From NCBI GenBank assembly GCA_037176885.1, contig JAWWNJ010000003.1, positions 1,054,001 to 1,118,000 on the forward strand: a stretch of 64,000 nt of DNA, read 5' to 3'. The notes under the pieces are model-generated. The model was not told the origin of the DNA. It saw only the letters and a list, made by a program, of their open reading frames with translations, and did not search any database. Shown piece by piece: positions 33,013 through 45,108 of this stretch (within the stretch, counting starts at the first letter, position 1; each line of letters starts with the position of its first letter). A program made the position numbers and the translations under genes. The stretch comes from Favolaschia claudopus. Its lineage: Eukaryota > Basidiomycota > Agaricomycetes > Agaricales > Mycenaceae.

Positions 33013-33312
33013 CACAAGCGGGAACTTCTCCATTCCGAGGGTGATGGCAAAACGGTCGAGATTCCCACGGTGGGTCATTGTCTTCCCTTCTCCAAGGGGA
33101 AATCCCTCGGCCGGGAAAACGCGTTTTCGGCACCCAGAAAAGCCTCGGAATGACCGATTTTTCACAAGCGGGAACTTCTCCATTCCGAGGGTGATGGCAA
33201 AACGGTCGAGATTCCCACGGTGGGTCATTGTCTTCCCTTCTCCAAGGGGAAATCCCTCGGCCGGGAAAACGCGTTTTCGGCACCCAGAAAAGCCTCGGAA
33301 TGACCGATTTTT
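33013..33312. repeat. Perfect 150-bp tandem duplication
   Basis: 33013-33162 and 33163-33312 are identical. Each unit contains CATTCCGAGG and CCTCGGAATG as a wide hairpin. 150 bp keeps reading frame; all frames stay open over much of it, but no protein is recognised. Confidence 0.95.
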
Positions 33313-33753
33313 CTGAGAAGGGGCTTGTGCCAAGATCAAGAAAAAGAGGGATGTCTTGACTGCCCTCCCCTGCCTTCAAAAGCGTGTCAATCCTCTAGAT
33401 ATTTGAGAATGTTAAACTACACATGTAACGAGATTATTCTTGCTATTCAGGACGTTTTAAATGTGCTTAGACATTCCACAAAATTGGCGGCAATCATCAG
33501 CTCGGACGGCGGGGAGCATCTCGGAAATCACTGAATATGTTGGTCGGAGCTGCAAATAAAGAGGATAAAAAGCCACCATGTTCATGTCATAGTTCTTCTA
33601 ATACATCTTCGTTGTTAAAATAAGATATTTGAACTCGGATTGAAGGTTTTCGCCGACTACCTACAGACTTCCCAATTAGGAAACCATCACATCGCGTCTC
33701 CTCTTTCGACCTGAATTACACCGTCACCGCGCCGCCTCTAATCGTGTTCCAAT

Positions 33754-34554
33754 ATGTCCGGAATCTCACCAAATACATCTCAGACACCTCTGACACCACG
33801 CCGCCGTCCATTTTCACCTGTTGCACCGCGCTCTCCTGGAACCCCTCGAAAACACATCCCTCCGCGTGCGACGCGTCTGCAGGGCATCAAGGACTGGAAA
33901 CACACATTAGAAGGGACCCGGAAACTCGTCACAGACAAACTGAAGCTCACATACACGCCAGAAGACTGGCAAATTCACTTGATTATACGCATTCTGCGGG
34001 GCTATGATTCAATATTTCTTGCCGGCACGGGCTACGGGAAAAGCTTGATTTTTGAAGGGGTCGCAGCTCTGGGGCCAAGAAACAAGCTTACCATTATCAT
34101 CTGCCCTTTGAAAGCTTTGGAAACAGATCAAGTACGTGTCATTGCCCACTGACTGTAAAATCACATACCAAATATAATCTAAACTTCACAGGTGAGACAA
34201 GCCACTGAAAAGGGAATTAGCGCTGTAGAAATCAACGAGGACAATACCAACGACCCTGCCGTCTGGAGAAAGGCCGAGAAAAGCGCCCAATTGGTTTATA
34301 TTTCGCCGGAGATGGCCCTGTCAGACAAATTTGGGAGATTGTGGATGGATCCAAAGTTCCGTGCCCGGGTTAACGCGTTAATCGTAGACGAAGCGCACTG
34401 CATCGACGAGTGGGGGGAAGAGTTCCGCCCCTTGTACCGTCAGCTCCATCGTCTGCGCAGTTTCACCGGGCAGGAGGTGCCATTTGTTGCGTGCACGGCC
34501 ACCTGCGCAACGATTGATCTTCCAAGCTGTTGTTGGTGGGAAAATACCCCATGA
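33754..34554 (+). pseudogene. RecQ-like DEAH helicase, N-terminal half only
   Basis: ATG at 33754. After a Ser/Thr/Pro-rich leader come the ATP-binding Walker A loop AGTGYGKSLIFE, motif Ia (CPLKALETDQ), an intron GTACGT...CTTCACAG (34132-34191, with a CTGAC branch site), then LVYISPEMALS, motif II DEAHCIDEWG and motif III TAT. This order matches superfamily 2 RecQ-type helicases that unwind DNA 3' to 5'. Homology stops at about 34510; the second RecA lobe and the RecQ C-terminal/zinc regions are missing. Basidiomycetes carry many such dispersed RecQ-like copies, some subtelomeric. The exons present are intact. Confidence 0.85.
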
Positions 34555-35469
34555 AATGGGAGACGGCACGAGTAACTCGAGGAATATTGGTGGTAAAGAA
34601 CCAGTGGAGGAGCTGCCGTATAGAAATGGAGAAGAAAACCATGAGGGAGAAGATAAGATGGAGTTTTGTTTCGAAACTGATGCCCTTCAGGTCTTCCGAG
34701 CTGAATTTTGACCGCCAGTAGTTGTCATCATACTGTAGAGTAGCCAGATTGAGCGAGTTACCAGTGTGTTGCGCTGAGGAGACTCGTATAGACGACGGAA
34801 TTGAAGCTGCGTCACTAATGAGACGCGTCGCGTCACATTTGTGTCACACTGCCCGATTCGGCCAGATAGCTCGCTACCCATTTTGTGAGCACCAGAGTGT
34901 GATTACCCACAAACATTTGCTGAGAGGGTTTCTCCAACAGCTGTTGTGCTTCGATCGAGGCCATAAAAATGAGGAATTTCGAACAAAGAGTGTTTTGTTA
35001 AGAGGCAATTGATGGGACGATTTGCTTGGATCAATCGCCGTCGAGGACGATGGCGACGAAACTTTAAATATATTGAGATAGCCAGAACTGTACATTATCA
35101 TCCAAGGAACAACATTTCTGTTTACACTAAGAAGGCTAGCTATGAACTGAGTGAGCAATCCGGCTCAGAAGACATCCCTTGTTTTCTTGAGTTTGGACCA
35201 AGCCTCTCTCCGAGTTAGTCCGGCTTGCCCGGACCGGAGAAGGCTTGTTCCGAACCTAGTCCAAATATGGGCAATTCCGAAAGAAAAGCGCGTCAGATAT
35301 TAACGGCGCGTGTTCGAGCTAATCGGCTCCATGAATTTGAAGGCAAAGTAGTCAGCATTAGGTAGAAACCGAGGAAATAATAATATCATGCCCCAAAATT
35401 GACTAGATGTGGATTTGGTCCCAAAAACGCGCTTTTCTACCGCCTCGACGCGTCGAGAACGGCTTCGCG
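34555..35469. other. Unassigned interval
   Basis: Nothing recognised except AAGACATCCCTTGTTTTCTT...GGACCAAGCC at 35170-35205, an inverted relative of 33318-33355, and a CCGGACCGGAGAAGGCTTGTTCC hairpin near 35230. Confidence 0.35.
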
Positions 35470-36420
35470 ATGCCTGCGAAGCCGAAACACCTTCGGGATC
35501 GCGCTGCAAACTTTCTGAAGCGTGCAGCACACAAGATTAAGCAGCTGTCTCCACGAAAAAAAAACGCAAGACGCGTAGTGACAGTCCGGACAAGGAAAAT
35601 GTGTGTCTCCACACATCTCGCGTCGACGCGACACTGACCGGCAAATACTTAGCTTAACCCTTCGGCCTCATCATTGGACGCGTCTTCCATCGTTCCGGCT
35701 TCAGATTCCATCACAGAAGATGTTTTCTTGACGACTTGCTCAGATGTAGAGAATAATCACCCATACGGCTTCTTTCGCGCTACCGGTCCTCGCGAGACAC
35801 CCACCAGTGCCCCAGCTCAATTCTATCACGAGTATTCGTTGCCTCCCCCGTCCAAATCATCACCATACCGCACCACTGTATAGGAAGTGCCGGATGAGGA
35901 TGATATCTCCCATCGGTCCTCACGCTCGACAATCACTGTCAATTCTCTTGATTCCCTCTTCTCGGAGCAGTCGGAAAACCCCCCGGAAGACCATGCTGGT
36001 TTCGCCAAAGCTGCCGCAAGTGATCCGGCTGCTCAAGAGGCATATGCCCACGTCTATGACGCCTTCATCGCACCGGCTAAACTTCGCGAGGCGCCATCCA
36101 TAGCCGCCGCCAAAGCAGATGTCGAGGATTTGAAAGCTACATTGCGGGGAGAATCGCGCGGAAAATCTGGGGGATATAAGGACCCCAAGCATGACCCTTT
36201 TGTCCGGGTGCGCCTCGAGGGTATGCGCACATTCTTGCATTTATACACCGACCCGCGTTCCAAAACCTACGGCTTTTGGAGTGCCTCCTCCTTACAAGCC
36301 AGTGTTGGACTCGGGAAGGGAACCCATTGCTTGCGCACACTGTGCAAATTGGCACGTCAATACATTCATGACCGCACCTTACTTCCGGTCAATCCTTACG
36401 GAGATTGGAAAGAGTCTTAG
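35470..36420 (+). pseudogene. N-terminal part of a basidiomycete transposase-like protein
   Basis: One frame carries a basic start (MPAKPKHLRDRAANFLKRA, 35470), a variable Ser/Pro linker and a conserved block at 35990-36418: SDPAAQEAYAHVYDAFIAPA, DVEDLKATLRGESRGKSGG, DPFVRVRLEGM, HLYTDPRSKTYGFW and DRTLLPVNPYGDWKES. I recall this block at the N-terminus of large multicopy proteins in mushroom genomes that look like DDE transposases; this is from memory. In-frame stops at 35635, 35650 and 35881 and loss of similarity after 36418 mark it as dead and truncated. Confidence 0.6.
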
Positions 36421-37130
36421 TCTGAAACCGGATCCAAATGCTGAGATAAACCTGCCGCAGCGCACCTCGAAGTCAGGATGAATACTGTGGTCACCGGCCG
36501 CGCGCGGTTCGAAGCACCTGGACCTTTAGGAAGCAGTTCCGCAAATACTAGTAGGCACCACGGCCCACAGTGCACTGTACTATGATACTAGCTTTCTTCA
36601 TTACGATGAGACAGCTGAACATAGTAAACAAGAAGTGCCAGACTGCCAGTGTGGTCAGTTGATTTAAACGCGTAAAATTGTTCAATGCAATCTACTGGCC
36701 GGCCAAAATTCCCATGCACAAATCAAGTAAGATAGTCCTCGCGAACTGTCAACTTCAATAGGTTTGAATCATACTAGTCTAGGGAGTTACAACGCTTCAA
36801 GAAATTGAAATAGCTCAACTTTGAAAATTTGCCTCGTGACCAGTTGAACAATTTAGAGGCTACAACTACTGGATTTGATAACGAACCGCTTTTGAACTTA
36901 GTTCATCAAGGACAATCTAGAGAGAAAAAATGGAGTCCGATTTGAGTTCGAACTATGGCAAGCAATTTGATTGGTAATTCGAAGACCATTTTCTAGGAGC
37001 CTTTCAAGGCGCCCTATAGCGAGTTGGGTCACAATGTAAAGGTTGAAGTGCGTCTTGCGATGAATTGTACAATTGTACATGATCCAAAATTCATTCTACA
37101 TAGTGTCTCTCAGCCAGACTTCAATAGGCA
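36421..37130. other. Unassigned interval
   Basis: AT-rich, no ORF or repeat recognised. Confidence 0.35.
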
Positions 37131-37294
37131 TGTCGCAAATTTCTTTTTTTCACGACCGGGCCCGATAGTGCCCGATTACGCCCGAGCCCCTTCGATAGTG
37201 CCCGCACTATAAGGGGGCGTAATGTGTTATCGAAGAGGCTCGGGCGCAATCGGGCACTATCGGGCCCGGTCGTGAAAAAAAGAAATTTGCGACA
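37131..37294. mobile_element. 164-bp foldback MITE, GGGCCCGAT family
   Basis: TIRs TGTCGCAAATTTCTTTTTTT continue through ACGACCGGGCCCGATAGTGC, so almost the whole element folds on itself (about 45-bp arms). The interior repeats GATAGTGCCCG and CGCCCGAGCC. Related to 6208-6415. Confidence 0.85.
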
Positions 37295-37504
37295 CAATCT
37301 CGTACCTCGATTTATTGAAAATCCAGTGTCTTGCGGCCAATCCTCAACTCACCTGATCTCGCGATCGCACCTTCGCCAAATTTGTCGATTTTGTCTTTGT
37401 GTGATCCTCGTCGTGCGGCGAAAGAGAATCGGATTCAGAATCGATGCAGAATCGACTCAGAATCGGTCACTCTGACTCCCCCTAATTGCTCGAGATAGGC
37501 AGAT

Positions 37505-37560
37505 TCCGGTCATAACCCATAGTTGTCATAACCCATAATCGGCGGGGATTTTGAGCGGTT
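37505..37560. repeat. Fragment of the ATAACCCATA word family
   Basis: GTCATAACCCATAGTTGTCATAACCCATAATC then GAGCGGTTTTTGGCATAAATC, colinear with part of 41510-41660. Confidence 0.5.
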
Positions 37561-37657
37561 TTTGGCATAAATCTGCAATATCCCTACCGAGAGCTGTATG
37601 GACAAAAAAAAACGAGTGTGAGAATGTTTGCACGTGCCATCACTATTATTGCATATA

Positions 37658-37740
37658 ATGGTCGGCGGTTCGATTCCGTCGGCCGACACGGCTTTTTGTG
37701 TTTTCAACACAAGTAAACAAAGGTTGGTCTGAGTTCGTTT
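37658..37740 (+). repeat. tRNA-like 3' half plus shared tail, copy 1
   Basis: GGTCGGCGGTTCGATTCCGT contains a perfect B box and a possible T-arm, followed by CGGCCGAC, T-rich tract and TTTTCAACACAAGTAAACAA. The same 75 bp occurs at 50448-50520. No 5' half or A box nearby. Likely SINE-derived. Confidence 0.6.
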
Positions 37741-38245
37741 AACGTCCTTAGGGCTCCCGGTGGGCGGGTGCAGCATTTTTATACATATATGACACATGTA
37801 CACTATAACACCTTGTGAGCAGCGTGTAAGTTGAGATACAGTAAAAACAGCACTCCTGAATTCAGGTAACCAATGATGAGAGCATTTTGACAGTAGAAGA
37901 TAAGTAGCAAGAAGTCTTTCAAAGCCGTCTTGGTTAGATACCGATATATCCAGGAATGACTTATGGAATTCCCCACCCCTCACAACCACGCAGTCCACTG
38001 ATTTTTCAATGAAGTTTGTGTAGAATATCGTGGTTCAATTGTGTGGATGGGTCGCTCTTATTGTATATTCTATGGTAAACTACGCCGGGCTTTTATACCC
38101 TACAGAACAATGGTGACTACAGATGATGTAGAACAATGCGTAAGTAGAACAATAGCTTTCCCGAATAGTTCAGCAATGAACACTCCTCGATCCAGGCCTG
38201 ACTGGACCACACCAAAAATAGCAATCTTCAGAGTTTGTTACTGCA
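37741..38245. other. Unassigned interval
   Basis: No feature recognised before the inverted-repeat arm. Confidence 0.3.
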
Positions 38246-39318
38246 ACAAGATACGCCTCCGCTTCGCTCCGGCACCCGCGGGGCATGGACATTGAACATA
38301 AATGGCGGACTTGTTTGAGTTCTACGTCCCGCTGCTCTCTGTATGTTAGTTTGAAGTCAATATCGATAACAACACCAGTGGAAGAATACGGACTGCACGA
38401 CCTGCACTTCGCTCCGATGGACTCGGAATGCACTACCGGAATCTGAACCGGGAAAGCGAGCTGCCAATCGATTTTTCTTTTTCAGCGACGTACCTCAGAA
38501 GCCACGACAGCTTTGATTCAGCTCAAGGATCTAGTGATGAAGAGTCAGAAGTCTCCCAGTATCTCTGTATCCAAATACCTACTGTGTTGCTTGTTGTTCT
38601 CATCAAGTAAATCTTCGGAACCATATTGAGGCGGCGGTCATTCGAGCTCCGATGAAGTGCTTTGAATTTGATCAATTGGGACGGGACGGCAGAAAATATT
38701 CAATGAGTTGATTGATTAGGCTTGCCAGCATTCTCAGACCATCCATGTTGAAAAAATGTAACAAAAAAAGATTGTTGGGGTTGAGGGCAGGCAGTGGCAT
38801 GGCTTGATTCGAGTGCAATTCGATTGCGTTGAGTATGAACAGCTGTAGAGCAATGTTGAATGACAAAGATGGGTAATATTGAAGCCACAAAGTGACCGTT
38901 TGACGAGTAATGGAAAGAAACTTGACAATGGTTCATCAGATCTGTAGCGATTTTCTTGGAGATCGCAGCGACACTGAGCGACAACCAAGCAGTGCGTAAT
39001 CGATAGAGTTGTGAGTAGAAACCAACGCAGCAGACTGCCCCCAGCGTTGAAGACTTGTTTTTGCTTGCCTGCGGCGTAGTCCATAGCTGTTGCAAAAGCT
39101 GTTGAGCTGATAAACGGAAATGAATTCCTAATTTGTCGAGCTTAGAGCACGAAAGCAGGTAAATATCCACTCCGCAGGCCGCAGTGATGGGAAATGAACG
39201 AAAGTCAACCAATGAGCGAACGCAACCAGCTACCTCAAGAGAACACGACAAAATTAAACTTACGAGAAGGAGATGCTGCACTGCCGAGAGACCATCTCGT
39301 TAAAGAACGGTTAATTCC
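38246..39318 (-). repeat. Left arm of a large inverted repeat
   Basis: About 1.07 kb, matching 45109-46305 in the opposite orientation at high identity, from ACAAGATACGCCTCC to TTAATTCC. One frame (complement 39281-38700) stays open for 190 codons but resembles no family I know. It lacks about 110 bp present in the right arm (45370-45480). Confidence 0.92.
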
Positions 39319-41504
39319 TGTAAATGATGTCGCGCGATTTCCCAAAAAGGAAATTGCTGCTCTTCGCGCTCCTTCTCGCGTTTCCTGGGCCACGAACCGG
39401 TCTGCGAGGCATTCCGAACACTACGGGATATCCCTAAGTTGTGTAAAAGCGACTCAAAAGGATTCATTTGGATAAATAAGAAGCTGTATTTACAGGAATC
39501 GCAGTAAATGAGGCGGTTAAAGCAGAGCTTCCCGCTCATTTTTCAATCTCGGAGATTTTGCTTCATTTCCGTCGCCTTTCAACTCGACGGAATGTCTGCG
39601 CGGATTTTACCATGGAGCGGGAATTGCCGGACCAATAGCAAAATTTGCTCAAACATTCCGGCAATACTTTTGAGATCAAACAGAGTGATGGCCCTCTACA
39701 GTGAATTTTACATGTTTTTTACACGGTTTTTTACATGTAAAAAACGTAAAATTTGCAATGTACTCATGCTGATGGCGTCGCGGTTTTTTCCCATTTCCGG
39801 ACGCTGGATGAACACCCTTGCCCAAATAAAAGTGCTAGGCAGTGTAGAATGACTACATACGCGCATATTCCTAGCACGATGATTTAATTGATAAATTGTG
39901 ATGCGCGATCAAATGTCCGAAAAAGGCAAAACACCCAAAATTCAGCTTGCCGTGGGATCTTTTCCATCAAAATTCGAATCGGCCGGCACTTTGAACTATG
40001 GGAAAATATCGAGATATATGAACTTCAAAGTTGGAAAAATGGGCAAAAAATAGCAAAAATGACCAAAATCACAATATTGCACGGGTTATAGCATGCATAT
40101 TTTTGCCCAATTCGAAATGCCACATCTATCTACTCATTCAGGGCTACAATCTGTGTCCAGACTGTGATGATAAACATCCTGGATCAAGGCTCAAGCTAGA
40201 TTTTGGTGGTTTTGCCTTTTTCAGCTATTTGATGGCATATCATAATTGTTCGATCAGATCATAATGCTAGAAATATGCAGATAGTTATTTTAGCCCACCC
40301 AGCACTTTGCTTCATGAAGAGCCCTTCATTCAGCGTCCAGAAATCCGAAAAAGGAGCGACACCATCACTTTCCGTGACTCCGAGTACAAAAAAAAAAAAA
40401 AAAAAAAAAAGGAGAGTGAAGCTCATTCGTTCCAAAATCGAAAACTACCCTACTTTTACTGTACAACTTTTGACACTTTTTCTCAATGTGCGGAAGGTCA
40501 AAAAAACGAAGTCCGAAACCAGTGACATCTTACCGCAAGCGCATCCACGTGAAAAGGCGGATGGTCACGAGCCTAAGGCTTTGGTTTTGTGACTGTGCTT
40601 CATTCACGTTCATTTGTATTTATTAGAGGCGGACGTAGTTCGGTGTGGGTGAGGAGAACACAGCCGGTATAGGTAACCGGCTGGGCTCCTGGTCGTGGGG
40701 CGAAGGGATGCACGCGAAGGCACCCAAGAAAGCAGACGCCAGGCGAGGGAATCACGAGAGACCACGACTAACCCAACAGAAAGCGGCTGATTCCAAGCAA
40801 GGGATGAAAGTCATTGGGAAATCAACGTCATCTCGGCAGAAACTTTTGTAACATGAAGTTGGAAGAAGATTTGAACCTAGACGCGTAGTCTTGAGGTCAT
40901 AAAGTCCAAACATCACCCGGAATTTCAAAAGTACCATCAGCGTCGTCCGCAAGGAGTTGGAGACGGAACTTCCATGCCCTGCGCAATTGAATATGCCATA
41001 GAACGTAAGCCAAAAATCAACAGATTGAAGCGAACTTGAAAGGTGGTTCTTGGGTGGTTCGCGAGATATCGGAATGGGGTCTTTGTCTCGAGTCAAAGAT
41101 GCCACGGCTGTTCCACCCCTAGGACTATGATAGAATGAAAACCGGGCTCAATTGTACTGCCTTGCATTGCAGAGGAGAACAAGTGCCAGTGGATGACCAC
41201 CACGTGAAGAAAGTGTAACAACTTGGTAACAACTTGAAGCCGGAACTAGTGCCGGGTATGGAAAGCCGATGTATTATACAACCGGTATTATACACCGTAT
41301 AATACTGTATGATACCTTCAATACGAGCGGGCCCTCAGAGGCAATGTATTAAATGTATGATTCCAAGGTGAATTTGGGTGCATTTTGGCCCTTGAGGCCG
41401 CAAAATTCCAGTGGTATGGTGCGCATCGCTTAAACACCACCAAATAGGTTCCATCATTGATGCGATCAATGATGTCTCAAATCGCGGGAGAGAATTTTTT
41501 TCAA
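39319..41504. other. Spacer of the inverted repeat, left part
   Basis: No recognisable gene. Notable items: TTTTACATG words at 39700-39760, a 22-base poly(A) at 40387-40408 and GTATTATACA words at 41266-41320. Confidence 0.4.
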
Positions 41505-41660
41505 GTCGAAGCTGTCATAACAGCTCTCATAACCCATAATCTCCCTTAACCCATACATTTCTGGGGGTTTTTGACCGGTTTTTGGCTGGGATAACCCATA
41601 AATCTATCATATCCCATACCTTTTTGGCTCCACCGAGGGCTATGGGTTACGACAGCTTCG
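41505..41660. mobile_element. Small element, ATAACCCATA word family
   Basis: Inverted ends AGTCGAAGCTGTCATAAC and (complement) AGTCGAAGCTGTCGTAAC. Interior repeats TAACCCATA in both senses. About 150 bp. Confidence 0.65.
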
Positions 41661-44068
41661 ACTGTATTGTCTTTCAGCGTTGGGTGGAGGTCAGGGCAAG
41701 CTTTATCAGCCTTCAAGTATGTAGCAGACACACTATAGGCTACTAGAAGGACATTCAAAAATATTGTTCTTGCTTGACATGACCTAAATAGGGAGTGTTT
41801 CGTAAGTACACGTGACTGATTGATTGATTGCATCACTGATGTCTCAAATCCGCCTCAAGAAAAATATATTTATTGTGAGTTTTGAGCGGATGGAATATCC
41901 CTCTATGTAAAACAAAACTTTGATGTCGGATCATGGATGTGCAACTCATCGGCTCAAGAGTCAGTCATTGGAACTGGTTTGTGCGGAACGAGTGGAGATC
42001 AAAGAGGGGAGCCGATACAAGTAATGTTAGGAAAGAACGGCGAGTACGCGTCGAAGCCCCACTGTGCAGCCATTTGGATACGAGGCAGATCGTAGATCAA
42101 GCCATAAATTCAGTGAAGCCACCACAATGCCTGGAATTGGAGTGGCCTTCGAACCCAGCTATCTGTAGAAAGCAAGGACAGAATGCCTAGATATCTGATT
42201 CGGGGGGAGCTGAGGACTCCGATATCCGTGAACTGGTTGACGAGTAGTACGCGTCTAGAATTCATACTCGCTCAACTCAGGCAACGTTGAACCAGCGGGA
42301 AGATAAATAATCGAGCGCAATATACTCTTCTGATAGACCGGAATAGCCAGCTCGTGGCTTCAAAATGCAAGAAGACCGATTTCATGCCTCGCCGCTCTGG
42401 AAGATAGCGACACACACACATGAATGTTGAACCTGAGACACCAAACAGAACCTAGATGTACCAGTTGAATTGGACCGAGGTAGGTAGGTTCTGGTAGGAA
42501 TATATCATGCGAGAGAAGTTTCGTGGAAGCTGAAATCCGAAGCGGAATGCAGTGAAATAACTTGAATTTAACCGAGATATCAAGCGGCCAGGGACACCTT
42601 GTAGTGTCCACAGTTGGAATCGTAATCATTGCCAGGTTATTTCTTTGCGGATGGTCGAGGTGTTGCACCAGTACGCAGAATATCAAATAGAGCCGGCCAG
42701 AAATGGCACAGAGATGATGAATCCGTCAGAAAAACGAGGAGCGTAATTATGGGGACATGAAATAGAAAGCATTGGCGAAGGCCGAGGTTCGTTTTCCCTC
42801 TGGAAGTGTGATTCGGGTGTTGGAAATGCGACACGAACAAGCAAAAGCGGAAGCGATGCAGGTCATTTGCCCAGCAAAGGGCGCAAACGCTCAAGAGAAA
42901 ATCTGCGGAAAACGTTGACTGAAATTGGAAACTGGAAGGTGGGAGTTCTGGCAGTTCAGCGATAAGGTAACTTGAACGCCGTTAATTTCGATATGGGTGT
43001 AAATTCGCGGCATGAGAATGAATACCAGCCTCGGAATAAGAGGTATAAAGCCAGAGTTTCGAAGCTCAAATCGAAGGGGAGCCAGACTGGCATTTCCTAA
43101 TTGAACCAGATGTAAAAAATCACCCCCCGGAAAGGGAGGAAATTAACATTGCAAGCGTAGAATCCGCCCAAATAGAATCGAATCTGTGAGTTGTCAGCTA
43201 AGAAAAAGGGAAGGACGAACCTTTCACTTGCATTTCAGCTTGACCGAGACGGAATCCAGCTGGATCAGATGATCAGGCCCCATCTTCTACTCCGGTTCGG
43301 TAATCCAGCATAAGCCAGAGCCAGAAGATTTGAACCATCGCGTCGTGTGTAGCAGCCATAAATGTAGACAAAGCAGGCATTTGTTTAGGGCCCAGCGTGA
43401 TGAATCGATTCAGAAGACGATTGTCCGCGAAAGCCATGAGAAGGTGAATTGTGCTATTCGTCAATCCCAATGTTCCGTTGAACCTGACGTGGTAGAGGAA
43501 GTGTACAATGTACTCCAGATGGGTAGATTGAACTACTGGATGATACGGCACTTGAAAATCACCCGCCACCTCACGAAGATGCGCAGGTGGCGGTCTGGCA
43601 GATACACCACCAAAGTTCAAACGATGATCAACCCAGGAGAGTCGAAAATTGGCTGCACCATATCGAGGAGTAGAAGGTGGTCATGGAGTCCAGAAGCGTT
43701 ATGCCAAGAAATTGCCCAGATACGCATAAACCGCAGATAGTCAATGCAAGTGGTCTCAAAGGAGAAATTAAAGTCCGGAATGACGGTAGATCAGAAACAC
43801 CGTATGTAGAGGGCCCATGTCGTCGGAAACGGGAGCGAATTGATGATACGGACAAAAACCTAAGTAAGATTGGTGTACGACGACAGAAAGAATCCTGAGA
43901 TGAGTTGCACAACGAATTGCGAGCTCGGAAGAGGGATGTGTCAAGCTACCGCAATGAGGAGAAGAATTCCATAAACAAATAAAGCGTCAGAGCGCTCTGA
44001 CGCCGAGAAACCTCAAAAGGCGTGTCCATGCACATACGAGGTAAGGTGAACATATATTTAAGTCAGAA
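41661..44068. other. Spacer of the inverted repeat, centre
   Basis: Several ORFs of 70-140 codons on both strands, none with a recognisable domain, signal peptide or splice pattern I can defend. Possibly a decayed gene region. Confidence 0.35.
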
Positions 44069-44089
44069 TTATCGCATCCAGGTGCCGCG

Positions 44090-44400
44090 TAAATGCAAAT
44101 GATGATTCGTAGGCGCATAGTGCTGGACATGAGCGAATGTAACACAAATAAGAATTCCTAGGCACCTATAAGCGCTGGACGGTAGCGGATGTAACGCACC
44201 GTACAGGCAAATGTATTCGTAAGCGCATGTAGGCGCTGGACAGATGCGGGTGTGACGCAAAACGTAACTCGTAGACGCACATAGGCGCTGGACGGTAGCG
44301 GATGTAGCGCATGAAACTGCCTCGTACAGGCAAAATATATTCGTAGGCGCATGTAGGCGCTGGACGGATGCGGAAAACTCGTGCTGCAGATTTATGCAAT
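44090..44400. repeat. Minisatellite with GGCGCTGGACGG units
   Basis: Alternating units of about 55-60 bp (higher order about 115-120 bp): CGTAGGCGCATGTAGGCGCT, GGACGGTAGCGGATGTA(A)CG and CGTACAGGCAAA. Five CATGTAGGCGCTGGACRG-type blocks. Looser relatives (GAGCGCAAAAATGA) continue at 44575-44690. Confidence 0.8.
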
Positions 44401-45108
44401 AAGAAGTGCGTACGATCGCAGTAGACAGCGCATAAAAGGCAGAATTCGTGCGTAGAATTTCGAGGAAACACAAAAATAGGCATGTAATCACAGAAAGAAG
44501 CACATGTGGACGCGGACGCCTTATACATTTGCCGTCTGAGGACTCGGAGCACATGAGCTCTGGCCCGTCTATAGCCATAAAACGCATGTGAGCGCTTGCG
44601 GAAGCATCGCCGTGAATAGCGCAGATGAGCGCAAAAATGAGGCGTGTAATCGCAGTCAGAAGCAGATGCAAGCGCAAAAATGACGGGAATGAGCAGTAAA
44701 TCATGAACAAAGGGCATTGGACTTGTATGCATGTCAGGAGACCAAGCATAGAGCAAGTGGGATATCATGAATCCCGGGGTGTAACGAGGTAGGCAGCATA
44801 TGCAGATGGAGAAAGGGAGAATGAAAGAAAAGAACAGAACGAGAAGACTCACCTAGCTCCTAGCTTCCAGCTTCCGGCATCCGAGTCGTCGTTCACTGGC
44901 ACATCCCAAGCCAAAGAATAGGGGTCTCCGTACAAGCGTAGATTTCGCAAATATAGAAGCCAAAACCATATTAGAGTCAACGAATGGTAGTGTATATCGT
45001 CAACGGGGAGAGTGCGGTCCTACACGCAAGGAAGATACTAGGGGCTGGCCGAGTATCAGCAGTCAGAAGTCGAAGGTTCGGGACCACTGAGGAACCGCAG
45101 CAGGTCGG
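44401..45108. other. Spacer of the inverted repeat, right part
   Basis: Beyond the minisatellite nothing is recognised. Confidence 0.3.

Noticed and set aside
33318..35205. A transposon bounded by the AAGACATCCCT inverted motif around the helicase
   Set aside because: The match is only about 35 bp, imperfect, and without target duplications; it may be a shared coding motif.
44090..44400. CRISPR-like array
   Set aside because: Units are contiguous and diverged with no unique spacers; eukaryotic context.
42360..44750. Several 90-230 codon ORFs in the inverted-repeat spacer
   Set aside because: No domain, start context, splice pattern or composition bias; those at 44.1-44.8 kb are produced by the minisatellite.
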